A stretch of 64,000 nucleotides of DNA from Bagarius yarrelli (taxonomy: Eukaryota > Chordata > Actinopteri > Siluriformes > Sisoridae), in NCBI GenBank assembly GCA_005784505.1, contig VCAZ01000074.1:2681001-2745000 (forward strand), in the 5' to 3' direction. A program made the translations under genes and the position numbers. The notes beneath the pieces were generated by a model. It had not been told where the DNA came from and ran no database searches. It saw nothing but the letters and a program-made list of their open reading frames with translations. Positions 21,367-35,500 of this stretch are shown one piece after another (within the stretch, counting starts at the first letter, position 1; every line of letters begins with the position of its first letter).

Positions 21367-24300
21367 TTAATTCTAAAGAAAATTCTGTAGAGAAATAGAC
21401 CTTGAAATTAGTAACCGTGTCTTTGATCATAGCTAACAAATATATGTTCAGATAACATCACATGAAATGATTTCAAGGTGATAAAATTTTGTCGATAACA
21501 ATAAATCATTTTAGGAATAAAAATAAAAATAATAATGACAACAACAACTTACGTTTTCTTCCACCACAATGATCGATGCCATAGAGTGCTTTTTGATATT
21601 CCTGTTCACCACAGACTCAGTTCCGATGTAGGCAATAAAGTGTATTAAAGTCTGGATCCTAAAGCGGAAAACAATAACATATATTAGAAAAATGATAAGC
21701 AAACTGAGTACTTTTAATCGTTATACAATTCATTTGGATGTAGGTACCTGTGCCACAACATAGCGAAAAACTGGACAATAAGCAGGCCTGCAAAACTGAT
21801 GAGGAACATCAGTCCAATAGGATCGATTGGTAGCGACTCATTTGGGTTGACCGTTCCATTGGGATAAGTCTTACGGATTTTAATGCTCATTACATCACCA
21901 ATTTGTTGCATAAAGAATGTAGCCACAAGCCACAGGGCATTAACAATGAAAAAAACAAAAGTTGCCTGAAAATATAAAAAGGCTCATTAGAATAAATCTC
22001 TTTGTGCAGTCATTACTCACTTCTACAGTCATCTGTAATAGGAATTTTCCATTTGCTAGCTGATATTTACATTTTTAACATTTAGCAGACCTCCTTATCC
22101 AGAGTGACTTATATTTATCTCTTTTATACAACTGAACAATTAGGGGTTAAGGGTCTCGCTCAGGGGCCCAGCAGTGGTAAAATCCTGGTGGAACTGGGGA
22201 ATTGGACCCCGATCTTCCAATTAGCAGTTCAACACCTTAACCAATATGCTACCAACTTCCCCTACATCTGATACATTACATTACATCCACTCTACATCTG
22301 CTATCGTATCGCACACACACACACACACACACAATATTGTAATTATGTGGGCTTTAAAATATACTATAAATTTTACTTTAAATATACATCGTGGTTCATA
22401 GCATTGTTGACAACTCATTTCGAAAAATGAGAAAGCAAAACTTTTTTTTATTTAACTTATTGAATTAGAATTTAATTGTAAAATGTCTCCTACATTCAAC
22501 ATGCCATAAATAAGAGATTAAGAAATGGTTGTGACATATTGTGTGTGAGAGTGTGTTTTCCTTAACTATCTTTACTCACCTTGTTACGCAGACTTTTTTA
22601 GATCTTTTTTGATTTTTTCTTCCTTTTGTCTATCAGTCTTTAGTGGCTTTAGGTATTGTTCAATAAGGTCGATCCAAAACCTTTCTTCATGCTAATGCAA
22701 AAGATTTAAATTGTAAGTTCTGTGATTTCTTTTTTTTTTTTTTCAATAGAAGAGCAAAAAAGTGTACAATTCTCCTAATATCCCAAATCAAGTTGTACGG
22801 ATAAAAAAACCTAGTTAAGGCTGAGACTGGGTTGAAGTGGTTTGTCTAGAGGTGCAAATAGGCATGTTTTTCGAACCTATACATGAACTTATAGCCATAC
22901 TGAGCTTGACTGAAGCATTAACGATTTAAAAAACTTAAATTAAAAACACAAAATTGGTCTAAAAAATGAAAAGTTAGTTTTTAGTAAACATTTTACATTA
23001 ACATTTACTCTGAGAAGAGAATTTCCAGAAGCTAAAATAAACTTAATTCATCTTCTATATCCGTTTATTCCCTAATTCGGGGTCACAGGGATCTGCTGGA
23101 GTCTATCCCAGCCGTCTCTGAAAGGGCGAAAGGCAGGAGGGGGACACCCTGGACAGGTCGCCAGTCCATCGCAGGGCCCCAGACACTCACACTCACTACT
23201 GTGGACGATTTAGAATTACCAATCAATCTAACATACATGTTTTTGGACTGTAGGAGGAAACCAGAGAACCCGGAATAAACCCACACAAGCACAGGGAGAA
23301 CATGCAAACTCCACACAGAAAGGCCCCTGCCCGGGAATCGAACCCGTGACCTTTTTGAGGCAACCGGGATAACCACTAAGCCACCGTGCTGCCCTTAAAA
23401 TGAACTTATTGTATGAATTAGCTATGAAAGCTCACAATGCTTAAATAGTAGTTAAAATCAATACAGTGCATAAATGACTATTTAATATACAAAAACTATA
23501 AACGTATTAATGTATATTTCTGCTTTAAGAACCTTACATTAATATTTGTTCACGGGACAAGGTATAGTACTGAAATGTTGCTAAAAAATGTACAATAGAA
23601 GTACTAATATTTTAACTTCTTAAGCACTTATACTTACATTTTAAGTACAATTAAATTTTATACTTTATACTTTTCTATGTTTCTATTGTAACATTGTAGG
23701 TTAAAATATCTTGCACATCAGGTAATGTGAAAAAAATGACAATTAAAGATGAATGAATGTGTATTGTTTATTGCCAGATCAGCTTTAATGGCTATTTAAT
23801 GAGGGAACAGATAAAAAAAATTCTAAAACAGTTTATAAATAACACGTTTTTATAAGAAACAGATGCATAATAATAATAAAATACATCGAAAACAATAATA
23901 TATTTTATATAAAAACTAAAAAAGTTTTTTCAAATGTATTTTCGTTAAAAGATGAAACCCACCTGATTCAGATTGTTTCTTATAAGAGGCAGTTCGCCAG
24001 AGCTTTCCGTCAACTGTTGAATAAAAACTATTAAAAAAAAAAAAGATTTTCAATCATCCGGGTTGCCAGATATTTAGATACTGTATGTGTACATGTTAAA
24101 AATAATTTTTAAGAGTAATAAAAAAAGTTTGTCAACTCACAGTCATCAATAAATGGTAATTGCCTAAAAAACAGATTGCGTACATAACTTTTATTAGGTG
24201 AATAAAATAAACAGTTGTCAAAGGTTAAAAAAGTTTATACAGCTATTAAAATGTTTATATATTAGTTAATGCCGCTTACTCTTCTTTAGGTTGGGTGTCT

Positions 24301-24684
24301 TCTTTGTTTTCAACTTTCGACGATGTGGCTGGAGTCGGATTCTCTTCTCTCAAAGTCACTTCTTTGTTTATTTGAACCTCCACATTGTAGCCACATATTT
24401 TAAGCATCTTCTGACACTTGACATTTTTCTGGATGTTCTCTTTAGATCCACTGTTCTGGTTGGTGGTTTCGCGTGTGCCCCATGACACATTGTTCATGTT
24501 GACCATGGAGTAGATCGCCAGCAGTAGGTAGCCACTGGGGATGCAGATGAAGTAAAGAAAGCCGAAGATGATGAGATGGAACTCATGAGGATGAAGAAGA
24601 GCAGTGGTAATGTACATGATGGTTATGCCAATGAAGAACAAGCCACTTGGGGTTATAAATGTTTCGTTTTTCACCATGTCCCCT

Positions 24685-24719
<35 letters not shown>

Positions 24720-25152
24720 GAGTTTAATTTTTTCCCCCCCTTTTTATTTAGTGTGGAAAAAAGCTTAAAATACTGTAATTAACTAATTGACTAGGCTCTT
24801 TGGTCAAAAAAGTATCTCTGTTACTAAACTAGCAAAAACTTTGTTATTTTAAAAAAAAAAGATTTTTGTATTTATTTAAAATGTACCCATGAGTTGGTAA
24901 AAGTACTAATTATCCTATAGCTGTTATTGAGAAGAAAAGAAACTAAATGAACACTTCCCTTACCGATAATAGATAAGATGGTTGCCGTCATTAGAAAAGC
25001 ATAAATTATGCTCAAGATAGCCGCAATATTGATTTGCAAGTCAGATTTTTCTTGTCCAAGATAACAGCAAAGAAGCAGGTAGATTGCAGGAGGAACAACG
25101 GCTATCCCGAGTGCAGTGTTGCCCGGTATATTGAAAACGAATGTAAGGCCTC
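21367..25152 (-). CDS. chs1-like: B1 exons 13-20: B-type C-terminal membrane half
   Basis: Exon 13 (24964-25152) encodes two hydrophobic helices. Exon 14 (24280-24682) encodes two more helices, then NNVSWGTRETTNQNSG and a hydrophilic tail ending QPKEE. Exon 15 is a 23-nt microexon (QLPFIDD). Exon 16 gives FFIQQLTESSGELPL. Exon 17 is lysine/glutamate-rich and probably helical, with one extra T near 22600 against B2. Exon 18 gives a membrane helix, an extracellular loop with an NGT sequon, then a second helix ending MLWHR. Exon 19 is IQTLIHFIAYIGTESVV. This half is clearly diverged from A at protein level, and the introns do not align with those of A. Confidence 0.85.
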
Positions 25153-28100
25153 CTGTAGAATAGAGAGGAAACTTTTACAGAGGAAACAAATGCCAATCGT
25201 GTGAATTATTCTGAAAGACACACACATTTTTTTGCTGCCATTTTTAAATACTTACATAAATTAATCACGTTTATTTCTACTCAATAAATAAATAATAAAT
25301 ATAAATAAATATTCAACTTTATTGTCATTGTGTAAGGTACATGTACAGAGCCAATGAAATGCTGTGTTTTTTTTCACATATCCCATCTTAGTAAGTTGGG
25401 GTGGTCAGAGCGCAGGATCAGCTATGATACAGCGCCCCCTGGAGCAGGAAGGGTTAAGGGTCTTGCTCAAGGACCCAACAGTGGTTGGCTTGCTGGTGGT
25501 GAGGCTTAAACCCAGGTGTTTCTGGTCTTCCGAGCAGCAACTCAGCACCTTAACCATTTGAGCCACCACTGCCCCCCACTAAAATATCAGTCCTTGAAAT
25601 TCTTCTAAAATTCAGGGCTCAGTGCGCTTTTATATTATAGCAGTGCACTTACATCAGTGCCAATTTGGCAGACGTCCTTATCCAGAGGGACTCACATTTA
25701 TCTCTTTTATACAACTAAGCAATTGAAGGTTAAGGACCTTGCTCAGGGACCCAGCAGTGGTGGCTTGGTGAAGCTGGAAATAAAACCCACGATCTTTGAG
25801 TTGGTAGTCCAACACCTTAACCGTGAGCCACCATTCCCCTAATTTACCAGACGCCATTATTTAGAGCTACGTACTAAAGTGCTTTGAGTCTTATTATTGC
25901 GGGCGGTGCATTTGGTACCTGGGGCTTCAGTGGGGATTTACCCGACACGTAATCCACCTCTAAATACCACCAATATCATGATGCAATTATAGAAACCAAA
26001 AATGCAATATAACACGACGTGGCATTACAGAGAGAGAGGCATTTCACATATTGAGGGTAAATACCATTTTTATTAAAGCAAGAAACCCTGTTAAGACTCC
26101 AAACCTCTACACTACACCCGCAACTGTAACACATACAACATCTGGAACAGTTCAGAATCAATATTTATCTAATAACATCACAAAAACAAACAATTTTAAT
26201 AAAAAACATCTAAAAAGCTGTACATAAGCCAGCGGTATCGCTCGTCAACACCGGTCTGGAAGTGGCGTACAAACTCTTTTTCCCTGACTTTTTCCCCACC
26301 ATCCCCCCCCCTGATCTCTCCTCACAATGTCTAGCTTTTCTGGAAAAGTCCGCCTTCAAACGGATTTTTTAAGTGTTGGACTGTATGAATGAGTGCTTAT
26401 CGAAAGATCGGAGTTCAATTCTAAAGACACCAAGTTGCAAAAAAATCACTGTTTTACCATGGTAGTAAAGACAATTGATTGGACAAATATTAGAATTTTG
26501 GTTGTAATGTAGGTCCTGAGCTAACCCTAACCCTGCTGGTATAATTGCAAAGAGGAACAAGCACAGTAGTCAGCTGTATAAAAGAGATAAATGTAAACCC
26601 TAACCCTATAATTGTTAACCCTTAAATGCTCTGGATAAGAGGAGTAAAAAAAAATACTCGACTCTTGCAGACATCCAGTAACTTAGCTGTAATTTTTTGA
26701 ATACTTAAATCAGCATTTAAACTCTTACCTGCAATCATGAGACAGACCGTAGCTGGGCCCAGGATCGAGGCGGCCATGGTGATAGTCTGGTATAAGATGT
26801 AGGGTCGTGATATGGACTGGTTTATTTTCTGGCGGTGACACTGCCGCTAGAAAGAAGGTCCAGGGTGTTGGCCATGGTGGATGGACCCCAGCGTCTCCGT
26901 TGGTTGTAAAACTCCTTGAACTCCTGTGGAGCATTAGTGTAGTAGTACGAGTCAGAGGCAGCGTTGTACTCCACTCGCCATCCCTGCTGCAGGAGTAGTG
27001 TGCACAACCAGCGATCCTCACCTACATACACGGAACCAGAACACACGAATCTACATGTGAACACACATTAAACATGCAAGTGTTGAGAGTATATACTGTT
27101 ATTTTTTGTCACTCACCCTGGTCATACTGTAGATAATGGGAAGCTTCAGTGGCTTTTGTTGTATATCTCTTCATGACGTTGTTGTTGCTCATGAGTGCCT
27201 CTGCACGCATCAGGCTGAAACAGCCCGGACTGCACAACACAGATCCGAACACATGCTCAGCTGTCTTCTGGAGCCAGTGACCCACAGCATACTCAAATTT
27301 CTGATACCAAACCATCGGGCCTGAAACAAAAACACAAACCATGTAAAAATACTCTTTTACAATTTATAGAATGTATTGTTGGAATATTGGGTGGGGCAGT
27401 GGCTTAGTGGTTAGCACTGTTGCCACCCAGCAAGAAGACCCCAGGTTTATATCCCCTGAAAGGGCCTTTCTGAGTGAAAATTGCATGTTGCCCCTGTGTT
27501 TTTTGTTGGTTTTCTCTCGCTTTCCTTCTTCTCTCCGGTTACTCCGGTTTCCTCCCTCCCATAGTTCAAAAATATGTATGTCAGAATAATTGGTGATTGT
27601 GTAAATTGCCCCTAGGAGTGAGTGTGAGTGTGTGTGCTGCTGTTTGTCTGCATGTAGCCCTCTGATAAACTGGCAAACTGTCCAGGTTTAGACTCCAGCA
27701 GATCCCTGTGACACTTATTAGGAATAAGTAGGTATAAACAATGGATGGATGGATGGATGGATGGATGGATGGATGGATGGATGGATAGATGGATGGAATA
27801 TTGCATTTCCCTTTGACTCTAGTCTAGTCCACCCTCTATTTATTTATTTTCATTATTTGTGTGTTATTAATCACCTGTTCCAGTGGGATGGATCCTACCA
27901 CAAGCAGCTCCCACCTCAGGGTATAACCTGAGCCTGTCCACCAAACAGCATGACAGCTGACAGCTGAAGGTTGAAAATCTGTATCTCCATCTAGAGCCAG
28001 AATGTAGGTGTTTTCTTTGGCTTTCTAAAGGGAAAAAGACATTTTTTTAGATAAGATTATAAAAGTTAGGAAAAAATAATGTTGATGATGTGATCACACT

Positions 28101-31100
28101 TACTTTCAATTGGTTTCTTCAATATTTGTTAACTGCTCATCTCCTTCCATGTACATATCATATAGTATTTCCTGTGCAGCTTCCAGCCAAGAAGTACATG
28201 TAGTACATGTACATAATCTTTAGTAAAAACGGAAACACAATCAGAATAACCCCGTAAACAGTACACTTCAGTAAGGGAGAAAGTATCAGAAAGTTTATTT
28301 AGTTTGGAGCAGCTCACCTGAGACCATCTCTTTTTGTGGCGGATTTTGTGTTTTGTCTTTAAAGTGGACGAATAATACATTGCCGTGGGGAAGCGTGTAC
28401 TGTAGCCGGCATCCGTATGCAGTCTGGAAGATTTTCTGGTCTGGAAGAGGCTTTCTGTCTCTAAATACACTTTCGCTATCCTCTGTAAATATGCTGTATA
28501 AAATCAGGACACACACCTGCATTTAATCTTTTATAATGTCAGTAAAATATTTAAGTATTACAGATAAATAATAAATCATGATTATTTAATATATATAAAA
28601 ATACTTCAGCACAGGATATGTAGCCACAATATATGATATAAAACATGGACATTCATAGCATAAAGTTCAAAAGACAAAAAAATATATATATTTTTTGTCT
28701 CCTGACGTTTTTCTCTCTATTCCAAACCCACCAGTTTTACACTGAAAACCAAGGAAGTGAGGACGACGGGCATTTTATTAAATCCACCTCTGAAACATAA
28801 GACCCTTGAATACTATCTGTTCTTAATGCTATTTACATTGTAATCACTTACATATAAACTTCTCTGATGACTTCCGCCAATATCTCAGCATACTCGTTGA
28901 CACATCGCTTGTTTTCATTGGTTAGAAAAGCATCATCGAAATAAATGTGAGACTCAAAAACGACATCGTTAAATTGGTTTTTTTTTGGTCGGAATTTATC
29001 CAACCTGTGGGAAAATAAAGAAAGTATTTATTTAAGATTGAGCAATGAAGCATCTAAATGGAAAATCATTTTCACAGCCGAATACCTGAACATTGAGATG
29101 ATCATCTTCATCATTTCTTCTTTAGTCTCATGCCACATGGTTGCACAAAGATAGATGGTGACACCTTTTCCTGTTCTCTGTTGGTAAAAAAAAAAAATAA
29201 TATGGTACCGAGTGTTAACTCCAAACGATGTTATAGATGCTGATGTATATTTATTACGCATGCACGCTTAGCTACCTGGTTTGTCTCGGCTGAAGAACGA
29301 TCTCAAACTTAGTGTTAAGAAGCATGGACTGGTCAATGAATGCTGCTTCATAAAGGTTGCGCACAAACAGGTCCTTTGTCCTGACAATGCGTCCCATGTT
29401 CAAGAACCAGATGTAGAGAGTGCAAAGCACCAGACCAATCCACCAGCTCACCAAAGATGCTCCGAGTAGACCAAAACCCAGCGAAAGACTCCTTGTATGC
29501 CATGTGGTGACACACAGGTTCTGAGTTAGAATCCCTCAGCAACAGTCTCATGACCTCATGGCCTGAAAATTCCTGTCTGAGGTGTTACAGTAGTTAACAT
29601 ATTGGGTCATGTTGCTGTTCTGGAAGTAGATGGGAAAAAATAGTGAAAACTCTTTTAATGTATTTATGATGAAGACACATAGCTATGCTATGTTTAAGCA
29701 AACATTGTTTTTGCATCGTTCTTACAATTTACAAAAAAATAAATAAATTAGAAGTTTGACAAGCTTAAAAATCAGACCATAGGCCATCAAATCAATATAT
29801 CATAGGCACCCAAAATATTTCTCAGTTTTCCCAGGTCACCACACGCATTAATAATTACAAATATTATTACCACTGGGTTGTTCTTCGAGAAAGGGAATCC
29901 AAAAACAGCCAGGCCAAAGGCAACTCAACGCGGCTGGAGAAGCGAAGATCATGGGAATGAGGAAGCTGCGACGCACAGCATGCATTTTACATGCGACCAC
30001 GGCCAAGTAGCGACACAGAGCTGAAGACAGAACCTGTATAGCGAAGAGGCTCAAGACGAGTTTTTCAGTAAGGTCGGAGACTGACAGCACTGATGACCAC
30101 TCCTTGCCTGAGATCTTCACATAAGCTCCAAGAACTGTAGATGTCACAAACAATTCTCACCAAGCTAGCCACAATGTTCACAAAGTTATGGGATCTTTTG
30201 ATGTCCCGGATTGTGTTGTGGAAGAAGAAGACAATCTTGAACAGCATGGCGTAGTTTTCCCACCAGTTTTCAGTGACACCAGGAATGTGCCTCCTATGGC
30301 TAAACCCACGAACAGTACCATGCTCCGTTCATTTTGCCCTCTGAGGTAATTAACAGCAAAGAGGCAAAAACCCGCAATTAGGAAAAATACCGCGGCCAAC
30401 GAGGTTGTAATAAATCGCCTCCTTCCGTGCGCGACTGCATTTGCAATCACCTGCAGCATGGCTGATAATGTACCAATGCCACACAGAAGCATCACATTGG
30501 TCAGAATGTCGAATCGGGGCATAGTGACCAGGGTAAGAACAGAAGATCCGAGAGCCACCAAAGTTTCCACAAAAAGAATCTGCACACAAACAAGCAAATT
30601 TTTTGTTCAATGAAACAATTGAACTTATTTAACTTATATTTTTTTTACTTATATTTAACTTATAAATATTGTATTTAGTTACATTTGCAGCATTTTGGCA
30701 GATCATTATTAAACAAAAAAATGCAGATTGCAGAATCCCTTATCCAGAGTAACTTAAAACTGAGCAATTAGGGGTTAAGGGCCTTGCTCAGTGGTAGCGT
30801 GGTGGAGCTTGGAAACGAACCCACAATCTTCAGGTTGGTAGTCCAACACCTTAACCATGAGCCACACTTGTATAAAAACGATACAATAGGATGTACTGGA
30901 ATAAAACTGGTTTTATTAAGTATACTGTACAGCATTTTACCCTGAAGATCAGACGACTCCACTTACTAACGCGCATGTCTGACTAGCTATGAAATGAGAC
31001 ACACGGAATGCTGGGCAAATGTTACGGCGTTTTCACTGTGGCGTTCGCTATGTAAACTAGCGGTTGGGTGTCTGAAGCTGCCTCATAAACCGAATTTTAG

Positions 31101-32544
31101 CTCACAACTCAAAGTGAAAAAATGGGCCAAGAGACGGCTTGTATCCTGAAAAACTAGTTAGTTGGGACACTCGTAAGTCAAAGTACCGCTGTATATGAAA
31201 TTGAAAAAAATAATGTTTTTAATGTTGGGCGGGGGGGAGTGTTAACTCATTGGTTAAGGTGTTGGGTTCGATTGCTCAGTTGTATGAAAGAGTTAAATGT
31301 AAGTCGCTCTATATAAAGGTGTCTGCCAAATGCTGTAAATGTTACAAAATTCATCTTTTTGTAGTTAAGCAAAACTGTCTAAGATAATTTTACACATGAT
31401 CACCTGGCAACATAAACCACCAACAACAGAGGGTTAAAAACTATCATCAGGGCTTCCTATGTATCTACATCTTTAGGCATAACAATTATAGTCAGTGACA
31501 AAATAAAATTGAAAGATTTACTCTGACAGCCCAACATCTGTTATTCCCTTATTCTTTACAGGTCCAACCACTAATTTCATTTCCCCCAAATGGATGTACA
31601 AAGCTGGATTTTTAGAGTAAGCAGTAAAATAGTTCGCTTAAAAAATTTTAATATTTTTTGGAATATTGGTAGATATTTATTCATCTTCTATACCCCGCTT
31701 ATTCCCTAATTCTGCTGGAGTCTATCCTAGCCGTCTCTAAAAGGGCGAAAGGCAGGGGGGGGAACACCACTTTTAACTAGGGTTAGGGTTAGCCACCGTA
31801 TTGCTGAGCCACCGTACTGCCCTTGGTAGATATTATTTGGACATAAAACTGACAGGCTGAGGGGGGAAAAGACCATTGGAAAATCTGTAAAATTTGAGTT
31901 ATATCCAGCACTTACCCATAGTAACGTTTGTGTCGACGGGGTTTTGGAATCCTTAAAAGTAATTTTCCAAACGCTTTTGATGAGCAGTAAAACACTTGGA
32001 GCAATTAGAAGGCCCACCCAATAAAAAGAAGAGCATACAGTTTGGTTTCGATCGTGGTTGAGGTTTCACTGCAGAGGTTTATTAATAGCAACAAGGATGT
32101 CTGTAATAAAGCAAAATAGAAATAATAAACATAAATAGCTAAAAACAACAACAACAATAAAAAGCATTATTGTATATATTAAATCATATTCTCACTTTGC
32201 TGAAGAAGGCAAGCCCAAACAACCAAAATTTCCCACAGAAGTACATGTGATGATTTGGATAAAGCTCAGAAATTTGCTGGGGGTTTTTGTTCATCTGCGA
32301 TAATTGGTGTTTTTCCGAGCAGCGTCCCAGGCAAGCCTGGCTCTATAACATCAGAATTTGGTAAATCTTTTTTGTTTTATAAACTTTTTTACCATTATTT
32401 TTAATAAAAGGTTATGCACATTATTATGTCAGTAATTTCTGAACAAATAGATACATCAATAGTTTTTAGCCTGAAATAGATAAAAAGCTAAAAAAAGCTA
32501 TTTTAATCCTACCTGCGCTCCTTTTCAATCAGATCTTCTCGCAT
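21367..32544 (-). CDS. chs1-like: Chitin synthase, type B, copy 1 (B1), 20 exons
   Basis: Exons: 32513-32544, 32196-32342, 31916-32100, 29871-30579, 29276-29619, 29086-29177, 28852-29004, 28318-28493, 28104-28217, 27875-28024, 27117-27320, 26729-27021, 24964-25152, 24280-24682, 24141-24163, 23963-24027, 22580-22691, 21748-21965, 21553-21658, 21367-21372. Reconciled length is 3,666 nt (1,221 aa plus stop), a multiple of three. Exons 1-12 match A1/A2 almost exactly but carry many insertions (about +10 in exon 4, +9 in exon 9, +8 in exons 10 and 12, +6 in exon 5), so no long frame survives as written. Exons 13-19 are a distinct paralog: 13 reads through ILSIIG, 14 carries SWGTRE with a different tail, 18 begins ATFVF. 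The last exon is uncertain: splicing gives only AAT TAA, while read-through of exon 19 stops after about 13 more codons. Confidence 0.85.
22057..22262. repeat. Dispersed teleost repeat at the edge of unit R
   Basis: ttatccagag-type element in B1 intron 17. The second B2 copy is at 58060-58255. The third copy of this element is the place where the sequence breaks at the n (36233-36244). Confidence 0.7.
23038..23396 (-). mobile_element. tRNA-derived SINE in B intron 16
   Basis: Minus-strand element; the B-box complement ggaatcgaaccc and A-box complement gataaccactaagccaccgtgc are clear. The minus-strand frame of 97 codons here is its translation, not a gene. Copy at 59037-59384. Confidence 0.8.
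24684..24717. repeat. (CA)n directly upstream of B1 exon 14
   Basis: On the coding (minus) strand this is a GT repeat that ends at the exon 14 acceptor (gtgtttag). B2 has a shorter one at 60701-60727. Other (CA)n tracts: 22312-22333 and 58315-58337. Confidence 0.9.
25425..25842. repeat. Two dispersed repeats in B1 intron 12
   Basis: Related aggaagggttaagggtcttgctcaaggaccc (about 25447-25575) and ttatccagagggactcac (25655-25842) elements. Copies in B2 are 61450-61570 and 61665-61850. Frames over these are repeat shadows. Confidence 0.65.
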
Positions 32545-35500
32545 ACTTGTTTAGTGACAAAATGACAAGGTTGCGTTTAAGATATTTGACAGATATATTA
32601 CAGTGGGCGGGGACTAATTTTGTCTTCATCAGTAAATGACAATATTATATTCTTTTGTTCGGCATGAGGAAAAATTCTACTGCGAAGTGAATATTCTGTG
32701 ATAGTGACCATCCCGAGTTAGGAATGTTGGTTTTTAATTCTGGTAAAGGATCACGTAATAAAAGGAATGACTAATGTTATATTTGTCTGCTACATCTGCA
32801 GGGGTCAAAGTGTACTCAACTACAGGTATGGCAGCCTTCAAGACTTTTTTCCCTGGGGGCTTCACTGGTATTTACCTGTCATGCAACAGGCTGGTCCTCT
32901 CTGCACACATTCGACATTTTTGCCACACTAGCTTTGACTTTTGAATGGAAATGTCTCTTGGTTACCAATGTAAGTAAGGTCCCCTGAATGGGAACAAGTT
33001 TCTCTGCATTTCCCACCATAACTCTCAGGCAACCCAATCAGTGATACTTCAGCTTTTAAACATTGTTGGATGCGTCTTTATGCTTCCTGGTTACCTACAT
33101 CCCTTTGCTTATGATGTGTCGCTCTTCTATTTGACTAATTGAACACATGCTTTAGACCAAGGTCAGGTGAAAACATTCCACTTGCGTTTTTTGATGGAGA
33201 TTCCTGTTCCTTTTGGGAATGTCTATTGTTTTTATACAATAAAACACTATACAACGCTATACAAATAAATTTACTTGAACTAAATTCATGATGTGCAAAA
33301 ATACATGCTCTAAAATGTATATTATTATTTTTGAAGGTACATCATCAGCCAGAACAGTGTCTTCATGGAGCAAGACTGCAATGTAACAACATGTGCCCAA
33401 ACCAGGACACCCAAATCTGTCCTTGCCACTAAGCTACGGCTACCAATATCCCAACAACCCTGGTCCCAGGTGTCAATGCCAACCTCATTACTGACCTCGA
33501 TCCTTGGTCATTTCCATGCAGTTTACAAACTCCAAATCCCAGAACAGTTTGTGGCCTACAACATAACCACCTCATACAGTTATTGTGTTGAGGAGGCAAG
33601 AACAGGCTTTGTAACTGATTATATTGAGGTGTGAATACAAGTGTTTTCTAGGATATTTTATTTTATTAGATTACAGGTGTAGTAATGTTGGTGACATGTT
33701 TAAAACGTCACAATGAAGTATGTGGCCAATAAATGTGTCTCGTTGTTGTGTCTGTTGTTAATTCTGGTTGTGTGGACGTATTTTATGGTATTGTCGCTGT
33801 ACTTAGTTCTCGTGGTTTTGTTTCATTTTCTTAATGTTTTTTTTCTGTATTTGATTCCATTTTTTTTCTGAGTCTATTGTTTATGTTTGCATTTGTTATT
33901 TGATAGTTTCATTTGTGTCTGTTTATTATTTGTGGTCCGTTAATTGTTCTTTTTCTTTTCTTTTCTTTTGTTGTGGGTGTTCTGGAAACGGGCTGATTTG
34001 CGGCTGCACCATGGGGCATTACTTCACAGAGGTTGTCATTAATGCTGTGCTTTCTTTGCTGTGTTATTTGCAGTGAATTTTGTGGGTATGATTCTGATTA
34101 GTGTGAAAGCATTTTATCCCATTTTTAGTGCAAGTTCTATTCCATTCTATTAGCCCTTGCCTCAGAAGCCTTAGTTTCTGTATACACACCCCACTACTGA
34201 TGACCAGATGTCTGATTATAGCTCCCAGGTGTAGATCAACTGACACACATATTTATTACTCTAATTTTATAAGGTAGAATAATCATTCCTAAGTTCCACA
34301 CTTTAGCTTTATGGCTTATTTATTTTTAGAAGGTAGCTTAAGTGGCTACTAAATGTCTCACGTAGCATGAGATATTTACTGCTAGTAATAAATTGACTGG
34401 TTCATTATAAACTAAACTATTTGGATGCACGTTTAATCAACATATTTCGACACAGAGTTATTGTCCTAATGAGAAATAAAGCAAGCTTTGTAATGAAGTA
34501 TATTAAGGGTGTGAATAAAAACTAGGGCAGCACAGTGGCTTAGTGGTAAGCACTGTTGCCTCAACCGGGTTCGATTCCAGGGCAGGGGTCTTTCCGTGTG
34601 GAGTCTGCATGCTCTTTTCATGCTTGCGTGGGTTTACTCCAGGTTCTCCTACCACAGTCCAAAAACATGTTAGGTTAATTAGTGATTCTAATTTGCCCAT
34701 AAGAGTGAGTTTGAGTGTTTGGGTGGCCCTGTGATGCAGTGACGACCTGTCCAGGGTGTCCCTGTCCTGCCGTTTACCATTTTCCAACAGATCCACGTGA
34801 ACCCAAAGTCGAGAGTAAGCGGGTATAGAAGATGAATAAATGAATACGAGATAGTAAAAGTAGGTCATTTTTTTCTGAGAAACTTAATATTTTATTAGAT
34901 TACAGGTATTAAATTTCAATAATAATAGTCAAGTAAAAAAATAAAAACAGAAAAATAATACTTAAGCCTAGTAATTCAGAACAATTACTATGTGGCTAAT
35001 CGAACAGACTAACTGTACAATTTTGATTAAAAAAACAACAACTAAAAGGTAGGACAAGGTAAACAGATGCGAGACCATATGCCTGATAAATTAACAGTAA
35101 TTGTAATCACAACAACAACAAGAACAAAAGCAATAATAATAATAATTAAAATAATAATAAAAATGGTACAAAAAGAAAAATTGTAAACAACTGTTAAAAA
35201 AAAGAAGCCTAAGATCACCGTGGTATCATTTCATTAAATAATAAACAGGTCTTGGCTAAGGAATCATATTTGCATTAACATTTGCAGCATTTGGCAGAAG
35301 TCCTTATTCAGAGAACTTACATTAATCCCTGAGCCATCGGGGGTTAAGAGCCTTGCTCAGGGGCCCAGCAGTGGTGGCTTAGTGGTGCTGGGAATCAAAC
35401 CCGGGTGTTCAAGTTGGTAGTCCAACACCTTAACCACTTCCCCTAGTATTTGCCAGATTAACATGTTGTCGCATCAGCAGTTTTCCCATCACAGTTTCTC

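Larger units (their letters stand above)
12697..22088. repeat. Duplicated 9.4-kb unit R, copy 1
   Basis: Covers A-gene exons 12-1, spacer Y and the last exons of the neighbouring B gene. Near-identical copies lie at 26729-36243 and 48754-58086, and a fourth begins at 62561 and runs off the window. Identity begins at the exon 12 donor; the intron bases just outside differ between A and B. Indels between copies are mostly short insertions. Confidence 0.9.
913..28255. repeat. 36-kb-spaced large duplication, copy 1 (X-A1-Y-B1)
   Basis: Colinear with 37438-64000 throughout. The offset drifts from 36.5 kb at the left to about 35.8 kb at the right because of indels, the largest being a 300-bp SINE deletion in the second copy near 46350. 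Pair-specific variants (A1 with A2, B1 with B2) show that the A-B pair existed before this duplication, or that these are two haplotypes of the same locus. Confidence 0.88.
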
